Of a stretch of DNA of 62,000 bases, positions 1-11,707 are shown piece after piece. Below the pieces are notes generated by a model. That model saw nothing but the letters and a program-made list of their open reading frames with translations, was not told the DNA's origin and did no database searches. Numbering within the stretch: position 1 is the stretch's first letter; every line of letters starts with the position of its first letter. Source of the DNA: Symbiodinium natans (lineage: Eukaryota > Sar > Dinophyceae > Suessiales > Symbiodiniaceae); the NCBI GenBank assembly GCA_905221605.1, contig CAJNDS010002379.1, forward strand, positions 1,075,001-1,137,000, given 5' to 3'. The position numbers were made by a program, and so were the translations under genes.

Positions 1-143
1 GGGTTTTGGGTTTAGGGTTTAGGGTTTAGAGTTTAGGGTTTAGGGTTTAGGGTTTAGGGTCTAGGGTCTAGGGTCTACGGTTTAGGGTTTAGGGTTTAGG
101 GTTTAGGGTCTAGGGTCTAGGGTTTAGGGTTTAGGGTTTAGGG
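1..143 (+). repeat. Telomere-type TTTAGGG array
   Basis: Near-perfect tandem TTTAGGG units with a few TCTAGGG variants. This is the plant/dinoflagellate telomere heptamer. It need not be a chromosome end, because similar arrays in both orientations recur through the whole window. Confidence 0.9.
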
Positions 144-2864
144 AAACTCAACTCGGTTGAGTTTAGGGAAACTCAACTCGGTTGTCGGGTTTAGGGTTGG
201 ATTCAGCCTAAACCTTCGAACGCAAGACGGGGCGTGGGGGGCCAAACTGGGCCACTGGCGCCGAAACTGGGGTGCCCCGACTGGTTTTTGGGTTGGGGGG
301 GGGGGGGGGTTTGGTCCAAGAGTGTGTATCAACAGGAACTTGTTCTTGATGCAGAGTTTACACTGTGAGTGATTGAAAGCATACAATTTCTATTTATCCT
401 GGCCTTGAGGGTTTAGGGTTTAGGGTTTAGGGTTTAGGGTTTCGGCAATGGCCCTGCAACCCGCAAACCTAAACACGAAACCCTAAACCCCACACGCCAT
501 GCTACACAACTCAAATCCTCAATTTCCCACTTTGCCAGGACCCACTACCTCCTAAACCCTAAACCCTAAACCCTAAACCTCACCCTCAACAATAAACCCT
601 AAACCCTTCAGGAGGCCTGGCGCCGCCATTCCTCTCAGAGAAGCACTACCTGGTTGAGTTGGGTTTGGAGCTTAGGGTTTGGGGTCCAGCGGGGCTAGGG
701 TTTAGGGTTCAGGGTTTGGGGTTTGGGGTTTCGGGTTTAGGGTTGAGGGTTTAGGGTTGAGTGTTTAGAGTTTAGGGTTTAGGGTTCAGGGTTTAGGGTT
801 CAGGGTTTAGGGTTTAGGGTTTAGTGTCTAAGGTTCAACTACCTGGTTCGGGACCTTTAAGGGTGAGCAAAGGGAGACCTGGGTAAAGGGTGGGGACGAG
901 CAGATTATTTTAGGGCTCAGGGGGTTAAGGCTTTACCCGTTGACAAACAAAGACCAGAAGTGACCCCAAACCCTAAACCCGAAACCTAAACCCTAAACCC
1001 CGAACCCGAAACCTAAACCCTAAACCCTAAACCCTAAACCCTGGAGTCCGAGAAGTTCCGGCATGCCCTAAAACCTCAAAACAAAGAACAAGGAACGGAA
1101 ACGTCAAGGCACAGGTAGGGCTGAGGGTTTAGGGTTTAGGGTTTAGGGTTTGGGGTTTGGGGTTTGGGGTTTAAGCTTTAGGGTTTGGGGTTTAGGGTTT
1201 AGGGTTTAGGGTTTAGGGTTTAGGGTTTAGGGTTTGGGGTTTAGGGTTTAGGGTTTAGGGCTTAGGGCTTAGGGCTTAGGGTTTGGAGGGGCTTAGGGTT
1301 TGGCCCCAAGTCCTAAACCCACTGCTGCGGCCCCAAACGCTCCCAGAGACACCGGCTGTGCTCGCCTTTCAAGGGATGCGGCGGCGCACGTGGCGTGGGG
1401 TTGAGGGTTTGAGGTTTGTGGATTAGGGTTTAGGGTTTAGGGTTTAGGGTTTAGGGTTTAGGGTTTAGGGTTTAGGGTTCAGGGTTTAGGGTTTAGGGTT
1501 TAGGGTTTAGGGTTCAGGCTTTCGGTTTTCGGTTTTCGGGTGTGGGGTTGAGGGCTCAGGGTTTAGCGCACTCGGCTGCAGTAGCAGCGTGTAGTTGTGC
1601 ATGCCCACGGTGCAAAGGGTTTAGGGCATTTGGGGTTTAGGGTTAAGGGCTTAGGGTTTAGGGTTCGATTCACGCGTAGGGCCTGAAGCACAGTTCCTTC
1701 CAGAGCCCTGGAAAGCCCCCTCTGAGTCCGCAACCTCCGCAACCCCTAATCTCCAGACTCTAAACTTAGAACCCTGAACCCTCAACCTCCTAGCAACTTA
1801 AACCACAAGCCCTGAAACCCCGCAAGCCATGAACCCTGCAAGCCCGAAACCGGCAAACCCTAATCTGTAAACCCTAGATCCTGACCACCCTTCAACCACT
1901 AAACCCTAAAACCCTAAACCCTAAACCCTAAACCCTAAACCCTAAACCCTAAACCCTAAACCCTAAACCACTGACACCTCGAAGCCCCGAACCCGGACCC
2001 AGCGGCCTCCCCCCTGTCAGAAACTGGAAAAAGACAGGGCGCCAAACGGGTTGAAGGCGGGTCGGGCCTCTAAGCGTCGCTTCAGGAGCTAGGGTTTAGG
2101 GTTTAGGGTTTAGGGTTTAGGGTTTAGGGTTTAGGGTTTAGGGTTTAGGGTTTAGGGTTTAGGGTTTAGGGTTTAGGGTTTAGGGTTTAGGGTTTAGGGT
2201 TTAGGGATAGGGTTTAGGGTTTAGGGTTTAGGGTTTAGGGTTTAGGGTTTAGGGTTTAGGGTTTAGGGTTTAGGGTTTAGGGTTTAGGGTTTAGGGTTTA
2301 GGGTTTAGGGTTTAGGGTTTAGGGTTTAGGGTTTAGGGTTTAGGGTTTAGGGGGGTTTAGGGTTTAGGGGGGTTTAGGGTTTATGGTTTAGGGTTTAGGG
2401 TTTAGGGTACGAAGCAGAGTTACAAGCACCCTACAAAGGACCCTAGGCGGAGTTGCCTACTCAAAAAACTACAAGCTCCCCCACAAACCCTAAACCCTAA
2501 ACCCTGGCACCAGACTAGGGTTTCGGGTTTAGGGTTGAGGGTTCAGGGTTTACGGTTTAGGGATTAGGGTTTGCTTGCCCGAAATCCCTCAGCCCGACTG
2601 CTTTAGCCCCCGAGCTCCGCAACCACTAAGGCCACAGAAATCCGCTTTGAAACCCCTGACGTTGAAACCCCTGACGCCCGACCCTCGTCTAAACCTTTTC
2701 CCTAATCCAAAAACACCCTTGAACCCTAAGCCCGAAGCCCCAAGCCCTAAACCTTCCCTAAACCCTGAGCGCTAAACCCTAAACCCTAAACCCTAAACCC
2801 TAAACCCTAAACCCTAAACCCCGGCCTGTCTACCAGGAGTGAGAGGTCGTGGGCGAACCTACAC
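144..2864. other. Telomere-repeat mosaic, no firm gene
   Basis: Arrays of TTTAGGG and CCCTAAA with many variants (TTCAGGG, TTGAGGG, TTTCGGG) alternate with short unique spacers. One spacer, read on the minus strand near 1331-1365, gives EHSRCLWERLG after an AG. This could be a late WD40 exon of the split gene described below, but it is too short to claim. No other coding signal was recognised. Confidence 0.6.
2093..2407 (+). repeat. Long TTTAGGG array
   Basis: About 45 TTTAGGG heptamers in a row with only a few interruptions. It is the longest near-perfect internal telomere-type array in the window. Confidence 0.95.
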
Positions 2865-2906
2865 GCCGACCCGCGTGTGCAAGTGTTTGCTGGAAAGTAT
2901 TTGCAC
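2865..2906 (-). CDS. WD40 gene exon (VQILSSKHLHTRVG)
   Basis: Fourteen codons after a GAG acceptor, phase 0 at both ends, followed by a GT donor (GTGTAG). The HTRVG end matches the position of the conserved H-x-x-G-V segment that follows the R-A-F block in CFAP52-like proteins. It joins in frame to the exon at 4377-4397. Confidence 0.45.
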
Positions 2907-5900
2907 CTCAGCTCCAGGCTTTCGGGTTTAGGGTTTAGGGTTTAGGGTTTAGGGTTTAGGGTTTAGGGTTTAGGCTTTAGGGTTTAGGGTTTCGGGTTAG
3001 GAGTATGGATGGGTAGTCCTAGAACTCAAAAGATGTTAGCAAGCACGGAGGCTTCAGTCGACCGAGCATTTCAGTACTTTTTGGGCTTGGAGAGCATCGA
3101 AACTGCAGGTTGCAAGTGGGCCGCATACAAAAATGTCTGTTCATTTGGGAGTTTACGAGATGACTTAGGGCATACGGATTGGGGTTTAGGGTTCATTTCC
3201 CCCAGTCTTGAAAAAGGGAAACCTACCCCTGAACTCCCCAGAAGCCTAAACCCTCCAAAATCCAAACCCTGAACCCTAAACGCTGACCCTAAACCCGAAA
3301 ACCCTGAAACCCTAACAGTCATGCTCGACACAGACAACCCTCGTTACCGAGCCCTGAAATCTGAGGATCGCGGCAGTACAGTCTTCTTGATTTGCGCGCG
3401 CGTAAGTTGCGAACCTCAGGGTTTGGCGTTTCGGGTTTCGGGTTTCTTCCAATTAGGGCTTAGGGCTTAGGGTTTAGGGTTCTATGCACCTTAACTGGGC
3501 GTATAGCCAGCTCTATCTGCATTCAGGGCATCGGGGAACTTCGTAGGCAGGTATGGAGTAGCGATACCCTAAACCCTAAACCCTAAACCTAAACCCTAAA
3601 CCCTACACCCTAAACCCTGAATTGAGCTCCCTTTAAGATACTTATGAGTCTGCCTCAGCGCGAAACCCTCGAGCCCCAAACCCTATGGAAGCCTAAACCC
3701 CGCAACCCTAGAACCCCAAAGGTACACAGGGGCCTTAATAATTAGAATAGGGTTTGGGGGGGTTCCTATCGCACATATTTATATAGAGACCACAGACTAT
3801 TCCGAAATCTAACCCAAAACCCTAAACTCTAAACCCTAAACCTTAAAACCCGAAACTCTGACAGAAAAGGACGCCATGGAGGCCTGCATTGTGTGGCCTT
3901 AGGGAGGTTTAGGGTTTAGGGTTTAGGGTTTAGGGTTTAGGGTTTAGGGCTTAGGGTTTAGGGTTTAGGGTTTAGGGTTTAGGGTTTAGGGTTTAGGGTT
4001 TAGGGCTTAGGGTTTAGGATTTAGGGTTTAGGGTTTAGGGTTTAGGGTTTAGGGTTTAGGGTTTAGGGTTTAGGGTTTAGGGTTTAGGGTTTAGGGTGTT
4101 CTATAAATGACGTACCTGAAAAGAACAAACAGCAGAAATCGCACTCTCCAACCCCAAACCGTTTGGGGTTTAGTCTTTAGCGGGGTTTAAGGTGTGGGGT
4201 TTAAACTCTCCCCCTTTCCTGCCCCCCCCCCCCCCCTTCCTTCCCAAGACCCTAAACCCTTCAGGGTTTAGGGTTTAGGGTTTAGGGTTCAGGATTCAGG
4301 GTTCAGGGTTTAGGGTTCAGGCTTTAGGCTTTAGGGTTCAGGGTTTAGGGTTGGTCACATCCCAATTCGGCTAGACCTTCTCCGCGAAAGCCCGCAACTG
4401 AACGCAAACCCGGAATAGCCCTTGAATGTTTAGGACCTGGGTCTACTTACCCTCAAGGAGGTCATACTCGGACCCCTAAGGGTGCAACCCAAAGAGGTTC
4501 CCTTAATGTACGTACTCCTAACAAGGCCCTTATATCCCCTTAGAGGATCTTCAAAAAGGGTCCCCAACCGATGTAGAGTCCCATGAGTTCAGGGTTTAAC
4601 CCTAAACCCTAAACCCTACACGCCCAAAGCCCAAAATCTGAAAGAGCCCTGGCCAGATATACACCTTCTAGGGTGCTTCTTTGCACTCTAAAAACCCCCA
4701 AACCCCTAAACCCAGCAGAAACCGCTAAAAGCAACTGAAGCCCTAAGCCTCTATGAGCCCTAGACGCCAAAACCTAAAGCCCCAAACCCCCAAGCCCTAA
4801 ACCCCTAACCATGGAGCATCCCAACTGCTCGGGAGGTGCGGGAAGAGAGAGCCAAGGAGCTGAGCTGAGTTGTTCGTGTAGGGGTTTATGGTTCGGGGGT
4901 TTGGGGGTTTAGGGGTTTAGGGTTTAGGGTTTAGGGTTTAGGGTTTAGGGCTTAGGGCTTAGGGTTTGGGTTTCGGGTTTTAGGGCTTGGGGGTTCACTG
5001 TCTGGGGTGTAGGGTATGATTCTGAGGCCCAGGGCTAGCTGTAAGCAGGGATTCTTTTGTACCCTAAACCCTAAACCCTAAACCCTAAACCCTAAACCCT
5101 AAACCGATTGTAGTTCCCCGGCTTGTGCCCCGACTGAACACCAGCCATGGAACTAGCCGTGTAACCTTCGAAGCGGGCTTGGGCTAAACCCTAAACCCTA
5201 ACCCTAAACCCTAAACCCTAAACCCTAAACCCTAAACCCTAAACCCTAAACCCTAAACCCTAAACCCTAAACCCTAAACCCTGTACCAGGCTTCACCTTT
5301 CCTGCCGAGCATCTCTTTGTCCATCCCGTGCTATTTGACATAGAACTGTGCACCAGTGCTTCTTGGATGATACCATGAAGGCGCGATGCAGATGCGGAGG
5401 CACGGAAGTGGCCCTAAACCCTAAACCCTAAACCCAAAACCCTAAACTCTGCGGCTGCAGGGTTTAGGGCTTAGGCTTCGATGGCTTGCAGGAGCGGGGG
5501 TAGTGGTGTGGGTCTGAAGGCCAATACACCCCAAACCATGCTGCACAAGAGATCTACTTACGTGGTCTGTTTTTATTAACAAAAAAACCTCCTCTGTTGT
5601 GAGCCGAAAAACAAGTCGCCAGCAGCTGCGCATCAACCCGCACATCTCACACCAGGAGCCCGAAACCGACCCAGAAGCACTTTTTTTGGGGGGGTTTAGG
5701 GATCGTAAACCCTACCCTAAACCCTGAACCCTGAACCAGAAAGCAAAGCCCTGAAGCCTTAAACCTAAACCCTCCACGCAAAGACTCTAAACCCTGAACC
5801 CTAAACGCCCTCAACTGCTGGGCTACTCCAGCGTTGCGGACTTTGGCTTTCAATCCCTAGCCCTGAGCCCTTGTAGACAGTATAATACAGGGGCCCTTTT

Positions 5901-8900
5901 AGGGTTTAGGATTTAGGGTTTAGGGTGTTGGGGTTCATGTTCGGGAGGGGGCCATCACTAGTAAAGGCTTGCTACTAGTACTTCTCTGGACCCCAGAGTA
6001 TGGTAGTTGTTCACGATACCTGTCCCCAAAGATACCCCATTGGGCAGGCTCCCTTGTTAGTACCCCTTCTAAGGGCCTTCACCTTGCTGCACGGCTTCAG
6101 GGTTTTGGGTTTGGGGTCGAGGACCCAAACTCCAAACCCAACTAACTACAGGAGTGAATATAAGCACTGCCATACTGTGAAACAACCTACCGCGCTCCCT
6201 AAAAGCGGTAATAAGTCCTGGCACGCGGTGGCCTTTTGGATGCGAAAGCCATCCTACTTGTCTAGGGTTAGTTTTATGTACAAGAAGGTTCTTGGGCAGC
6301 TATACGTAGGGTTATAACTTATAACTGTGGCAAGCCGTAGGTCGATTCCAAAACAGGGTACATGACCCCCTGACAAAATGACCCTTCATTACGGGCACAG
6401 CACCTTACAAAAGCATTCAAGAAAGGTTTTGCGTTCAGGGTCATAGGGCTTAGGAGGCGCAGGGTTTAGGGGTTTAGGGTTGGGGGTTTAGGGTTTAGGG
6501 CTTAGGGCTTAGGGCTTAGGGCTTAGGGCTTAGGGCTTAGGGCTTAGGGCTTAGGGCTTAGGATGTTTAGGGGTCCTTATAATACTCAGAAACCTAAACC
6601 CTAAAACCACAAGCCCGACACCCCAGACCATAAACCCCGAACCCTAGGTTTCATAGCGTGTTGGAGATGTGAGATGTAAGAGTGATATTGAGGGTTTTGC
6701 CGTCAACCCTAAACCCTAAAACTCTAACCCCTCAACCCTAAACTCTAAACCCTAAACCCTAAACTCTAAACTCTACTGTTGAGGGTTTTTAGGGTTGCGG
6801 CTCTGGGGCTTCGGAGTACAGGGTTTAGGGTTTAGGGGTTAAAGCTTAGGGTTTAGGGTTTAGGCTTTAGGCTTTAGGGTTTTGGGGTTTGGGTTTTAGG
6901 GTTTAGGATTTAGGGTTTAGGGTTCAGGGTACAGGGTTTAGGGTTTAGGGTTCAGGGTTGAGGTTTTAGGGTTTAGGGTTTAGGGTTTAGGGTTTAGGGT
7001 TTAGGGTTTAGGGTTTAGGGTTTAGGGTTTAGGGTTTAGGGTTTAGGGTTTAGGGTTTAGGGTTTAGGGTTTAGGGGCCCACTGAGGCTCCGCGCAAAGA
7101 TGTCCTCCGTGCCACAGGCGGCTAAGGGATAGGCGCGCCTCTGGTGCCGACACTGAATTCCCGACGCGTAAACCTAAACACCTAGCCGGTTTAGGTTTAG
7201 GGTTTAGGGTTTAGGGTTTAGGGTTTAGGGTTTAGGGTTTAGTGTTTATGGTTTAGGGTGTAGGGTTATGGAATGAAGGTTTAGGGTGTACAGTAGGGTG
7301 TGTCATGCTCCGCTCATACCACCTGCTATGTCCGCCAATGTTCACATTCTCACCCAACTTGACCACCCAACCCACTCTGACCTTGGACGGATCTATGGCA
7401 GATTCAAGTAGCTTATCAGCCTTGGCTACTCTCTTTGACTCCCATCACCTGCCCAATCGGTGTTACTAGTAGCCCAAGGATAACAGTCTCCGATATCAAC
7501 ACCTGAACCCTATACAAATCCTAAATCCTAAGTCCTAAGCCCTAAACCCTAAACCCTAAACCCGAAACCCTAAACCCTAAAACCTAAACCCCGCAACAAA
7601 AACCCACAATCTCAGGGCTTGCCTACTCATCACCTAAGAGACGCCCTCTTTGACATCAATGGCTTCCCGGCCGAAGCGCCAGGGGTATGGGCAGTTGGGG
7701 ACGGCTCAGAACTTGGGATGGTTCAGGGTTTAGGGCTTCGGGTTTAGGGTTTAGGGTTTAGGGTTTAGCGTTCAGGGTTTAGGGTTAAGGGTTTAGGGTT
7801 TAGGGTTTACGGTTCCACCCCAAACCCTGAACGACAAGCGCCGGACCCGGGAGCACCCACGGAACATCGGAGCTTTGCTGTGTAGTCGTTGGCGTCCCAG
7901 AGCCTCATGGTGCTTAGGGTTTAGGGTTTAGGGTGTAGGGTTTAGGGTTTAGGGTGTAGGGTTTAGGGTTTAGGGTTTAGGGCTTAGGGTTCAGGGTTTA
8001 GGGTTTAGGGTTTTGGGATTGGGTTTAGGGTTTAGGGTTAGGGCTTAGGGTTTAAGGGTTTAGGGTTTAGGGTTGAGGGTTTAGGGTTTAGGGTTTAGGG
8101 TTAATGTGGGGGAATGAGGTACCCTATATACTCCCTGAAAGGGTATGTATGGGGCCCTAATGCCCCAATTCCCTGCTAACCGGTTACGGCAAAGGGTTTC
8201 GGGTTTCGGGCTTAGAGGGTAGAGGGTTTAGGGTGTCGGGTTTAGGGTTTAGGGTTTAGGGTTTAGGGTTTAGGGTTTAGGGTTTAGGGTTTAGAGTGAC
8301 AACCTGGATGTCGTGGTAAGGACTGGAGTTCTGGATTTGTTTCGTGAGTTTTTGTTGCGGGTGTTTTATCTGTGCTTTTTCTCTTGTGCATCTGCGACCA
8401 CATCGGATAGATCTGTTCCATTTGTGCTTCTTTGGGACCTGCTCTCTGGGCACTATCTCGAGTTGCTGTCTGTGGTTGTGTGGGGGGTGGAGAGCGGGGA
8501 GGTGCGGGAGGAAGCGGGGAGGGGGGAGGGAGGAGAGGGGAAGGGGAGGGGGAGGCAGAGAGTTGTTCACACGTTGTCCAGAAATTTTCACACATTCCAA
8601 ACCCCATGCAGGCAGTACAGATATGTGTCACGCATGCCACGTACAAAAAATGAACACGTGAATCACCGAAAAAAAATCTTGACATCGGCTCCAGCGAGTA
8701 CCACAATTCCAGGTTATAAGCTTAGGGTTAGGGTTTTGGGTTTAGTGTTCAGACTTTAGGGTTCAGGGTTTAGGGTTTAGGGTTTAGGGGTTAGGGTTTA
8801 GACCTTGGGCACGGAGCACATCCTACCTCTACATCCTGAGCCCTAAAATCCGAAACCCCAAAACCCGAATTTAAACCCAGAGTGGTTAGGGTTTAGGGTT

Positions 8901-11669
8901 TAGGGTTTGGGGTTTAGGGTTTAGGGTTTAGGAGTTTAGGGGTTTAGGGTTTAGGGTTTAGGGTTTAGGGTTTAGGGTTTAGGGTTTAGGGTTTAGGGTT
9001 TAGGGTTTAGGGCTTTCGAGTTTAGGGTCTAGGGGTTAAAGTTTGGGTTGTATGAGCCGTCAACCCTAAACAGTTCTGAGCCCTAAACTCGAAACCCGAA
9101 AGCTCCAAAACCCTAAACCCTACACCCTAAACCCTAGACTCTTATAAGCTCTAAGCCCTAAGCCCTCAGCCCGAAGCCCTGACGGGGTTGTTTTGGGTTT
9201 GGGGTTTAGGGCTTCAGAGCTTCAGAGCTTGAGGGTTCAGGGCTTTGAGGGGTTTTGGGGGTTTAGGGTTTAGGGCTTAGGGTTTAGGGTTTAGGGTTTA
9301 GGGGGTTCAGGGTTTGGGAGTTAGGGTTTAGGGCCCCTAAAGCCTAAACCCTGAAGCTTGAAGACCCCCTCAGCCGGCGCACGCCACGAGCCCATCACCG
9401 GAGCAGGTGAGGAAGTGATCCGAGATCTGCGGGAGAGTTTAGGGTTAAGGGTTTAAGGCTTAGGGTGTAGGGTTTAGGGTTTGGGGTTTAGGGTTTAGGG
9501 TTTAGGGTTTAGGAAGGGCCATATAGGGGAATGCGATTTGAAAGTATTCCGACCCCTATCCTAGCGGTTTAGGGTTTAGGGTTTAGGGTTTAGGGTTTAG
9601 GGTTTAGGGTTTAGGGTTTAGGGTTTAGGGTTTAGGGTTTAGGGTTTAGGGTTTAGGGTTTAGGGTGATTTCTAGAAGCATGCTGGAACTCGAAAGTTAG
9701 GTTTAGGGTTTAGGGTTTAGGGTTTAGGGTTTAGGGTTTAGGGTTTAGGGTTTAGGGTTTAGGGTTTAGGGTTTAGGGTTTAGGGTTTAGGGTTTGGGGT
9801 TAGGGGTTTAGGGGTTTAGGGGTTTAGGGTTTGGGGTTTGAGGTTTAGGGTTTAGGGTTTACGGTTTAGGGTTTGGGGTTTAGGGTTTAGGGTTTGGGGT
9901 TTAGGGGCTTAGGGTTTGGAGTTTGGGGTTTAGGGTTTAGGGTTTAGGGTTTAGGGTTTAGGGTTTAGGGTTTGGGGTTTGGGGTTTAGGTTTAGGGTAC
10001 AGTTTGATGTTTCTTAGAAAGCTGATCGCTCCAATTCTGGGTTCTGCTTCGGGTGAGCCGCTCAAATCATGCGCATGTTGATTCCAGCGGAAGCTTCAAC
10101 GTCAGCTCTTTCCCCAATGTAAAGTTCCTCTCGCTTTGAGGTTAAGGTTTCTCCTGGTTAAACAACGCTAAACCCTAAACCCTAAACCCTTGGAATTAAC
10201 ATCAGACCAGGAAGGCTGCAATCTTCTCCAAAATATGGCGTGCACCCTGCTACCAAAAAAGCATGTGATCATATGTACGTCGTACAGTAAGCATCTGTAG
10301 TATTTTGGGGCGGGGGGGGTGGGGGGGGGCTCGTATCAGGCCTGTATCCCTAAACCCTGCACCCGAAGCCTATACTAGAGGCCTAAACTACAGCCCATCA
10401 GATAATCCTGAGCTCCCTCTCAACGGTTCCCCCCTTCAAAATAACCTTAATCAAGTTTACTTATCCCTGACTGTGGGGAACCTAGGTAGGGTAGTATAGA
10501 GGGGGTTTTCCGAACAAACACAGCAAAGCCGTTACCAGCTACCTTCCTACCTACAAATAGTTTGTATAGAGGGGGGGCGGGTAGTAGCCCTAAACCCTAA
10601 ACCCTAAACCCTAAACCCCAAAACCCTAAACCCTAAACCCTAAACCCTATAAAGGGGGGTTAGTGGGGAACCCATGAGCTAGGTTAACCCAGAGCATCTT
10701 GAGTGCCCAGCACCGGCTAGGTAGGCCACGTCGTACAAAGCTCCAGGAGAGACCTGCGTGCTCAGGGTTTAGGGTTTAGGGTTTAGGGTTTAGGGTTTAG
10801 GGTTTAGGGTTTAGGGTTTAGGGTGTAGGGTTTAGGAATTAGGCGTTTCGGGTTTAGGGTTTAGCGTTTAGGGTTTAGGGTTTAGGGTCTTCAACCACCC
10901 TAAACCCTCTGCCTACAGCCTCAACCTTCCAAACCACCCCCAAAAAAAGCGCTACACCAACAACCCTGCAAATCCCCCGATAGAAAAGAAAAACTAAACC
11001 CTCAACCCTGAGCCCTGAACCCTAAACCCTACACCCTAAACCCTCCAACGCTCAAACCTCGAAACTCTTAAACAAAATGAAGTCCTTAGCCCTCAAAGCC
11101 CGAAATTCTGCACCCGGCGCCCCTCGAAGTTTAGGGTTTTTGGTTAGGGCTTAGGGTTTAGGGTCTAGGGTTTAGGGTTTAGGGTTTAGGGCTTAGGGTT
11201 TAGGGTTTAGGGTTTAGGGCTTGGGGCTTAGGGTTTAGGGTTTAGGCTTTAGGCTTTAGGCTTTAGGGTTAGGATTTAGGGTCTAGGGTTTAGGGCCAAG
11301 GTTTGCAGGCAGCCTGGCTGTGCGGTCGAATGGACAGGTCCTGGGCACCCCAAAGACCCCAAAGGCTTACAACCCGTTTCTGGCACAGAGGAGAGTTCAG
11401 GCTTCGGGTTTCGGGCTTAGGGTTTCGGGTTTCGGGTTTAGGGTTTCGGGTTTCGGGTCTAGGGTTTAGGGGTTAAGGTAAGTTTCAGGGGCTTGCCATA
11501 GGGTCCATAAGAGAAGCTGGCTCAGGACGGTGGCGGTCGCACGGTTTCGGAGGTAGGAGGGTTAGGAGTCCATCCCCCCAAACCCCTACTGAACCCGAAA
11601 CTCTTCAACCCTCGAACCCTCAACCCTCAACCCTCAACCCTCAAGCCCTCAACCCTCAACCCTCAATCT

Positions 11670-11707
<38 letters not shown>

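Larger units (their letters stand above)
4398..7642. other. Telomere-repeat mosaic with unique spacers, intron of the split gene
   Basis: Telomere-type arrays (5063-5107, 5190-5282, 6967-7075 and others) and spacers. The spacers at 4430-4600 and 5940-6440 look unique and non-coding. At least one CFAP52 blade segment (expected before L-R-A-F) should lie here, but I could not place it convincingly. Confidence 0.5.

Noticed and set aside
1-143. Chromosome end (true telomere) at the window start
   Set aside because: Similar or longer arrays in both orientations occur everywhere in the window, so the array at base 1 is no evidence of an end.
5100-5160. Possible WD40 exon (YTASSMAGVQ) before LRAF
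   Set aside because: The length fits but no GT, GC or GA donor gives the right phase to the next exon.
8277-8759. Frames of 100-148 codons on both strands
   Set aside because: They overlap on opposite strands, are driven by a purine-rich tract, and show no motif or exon pattern.
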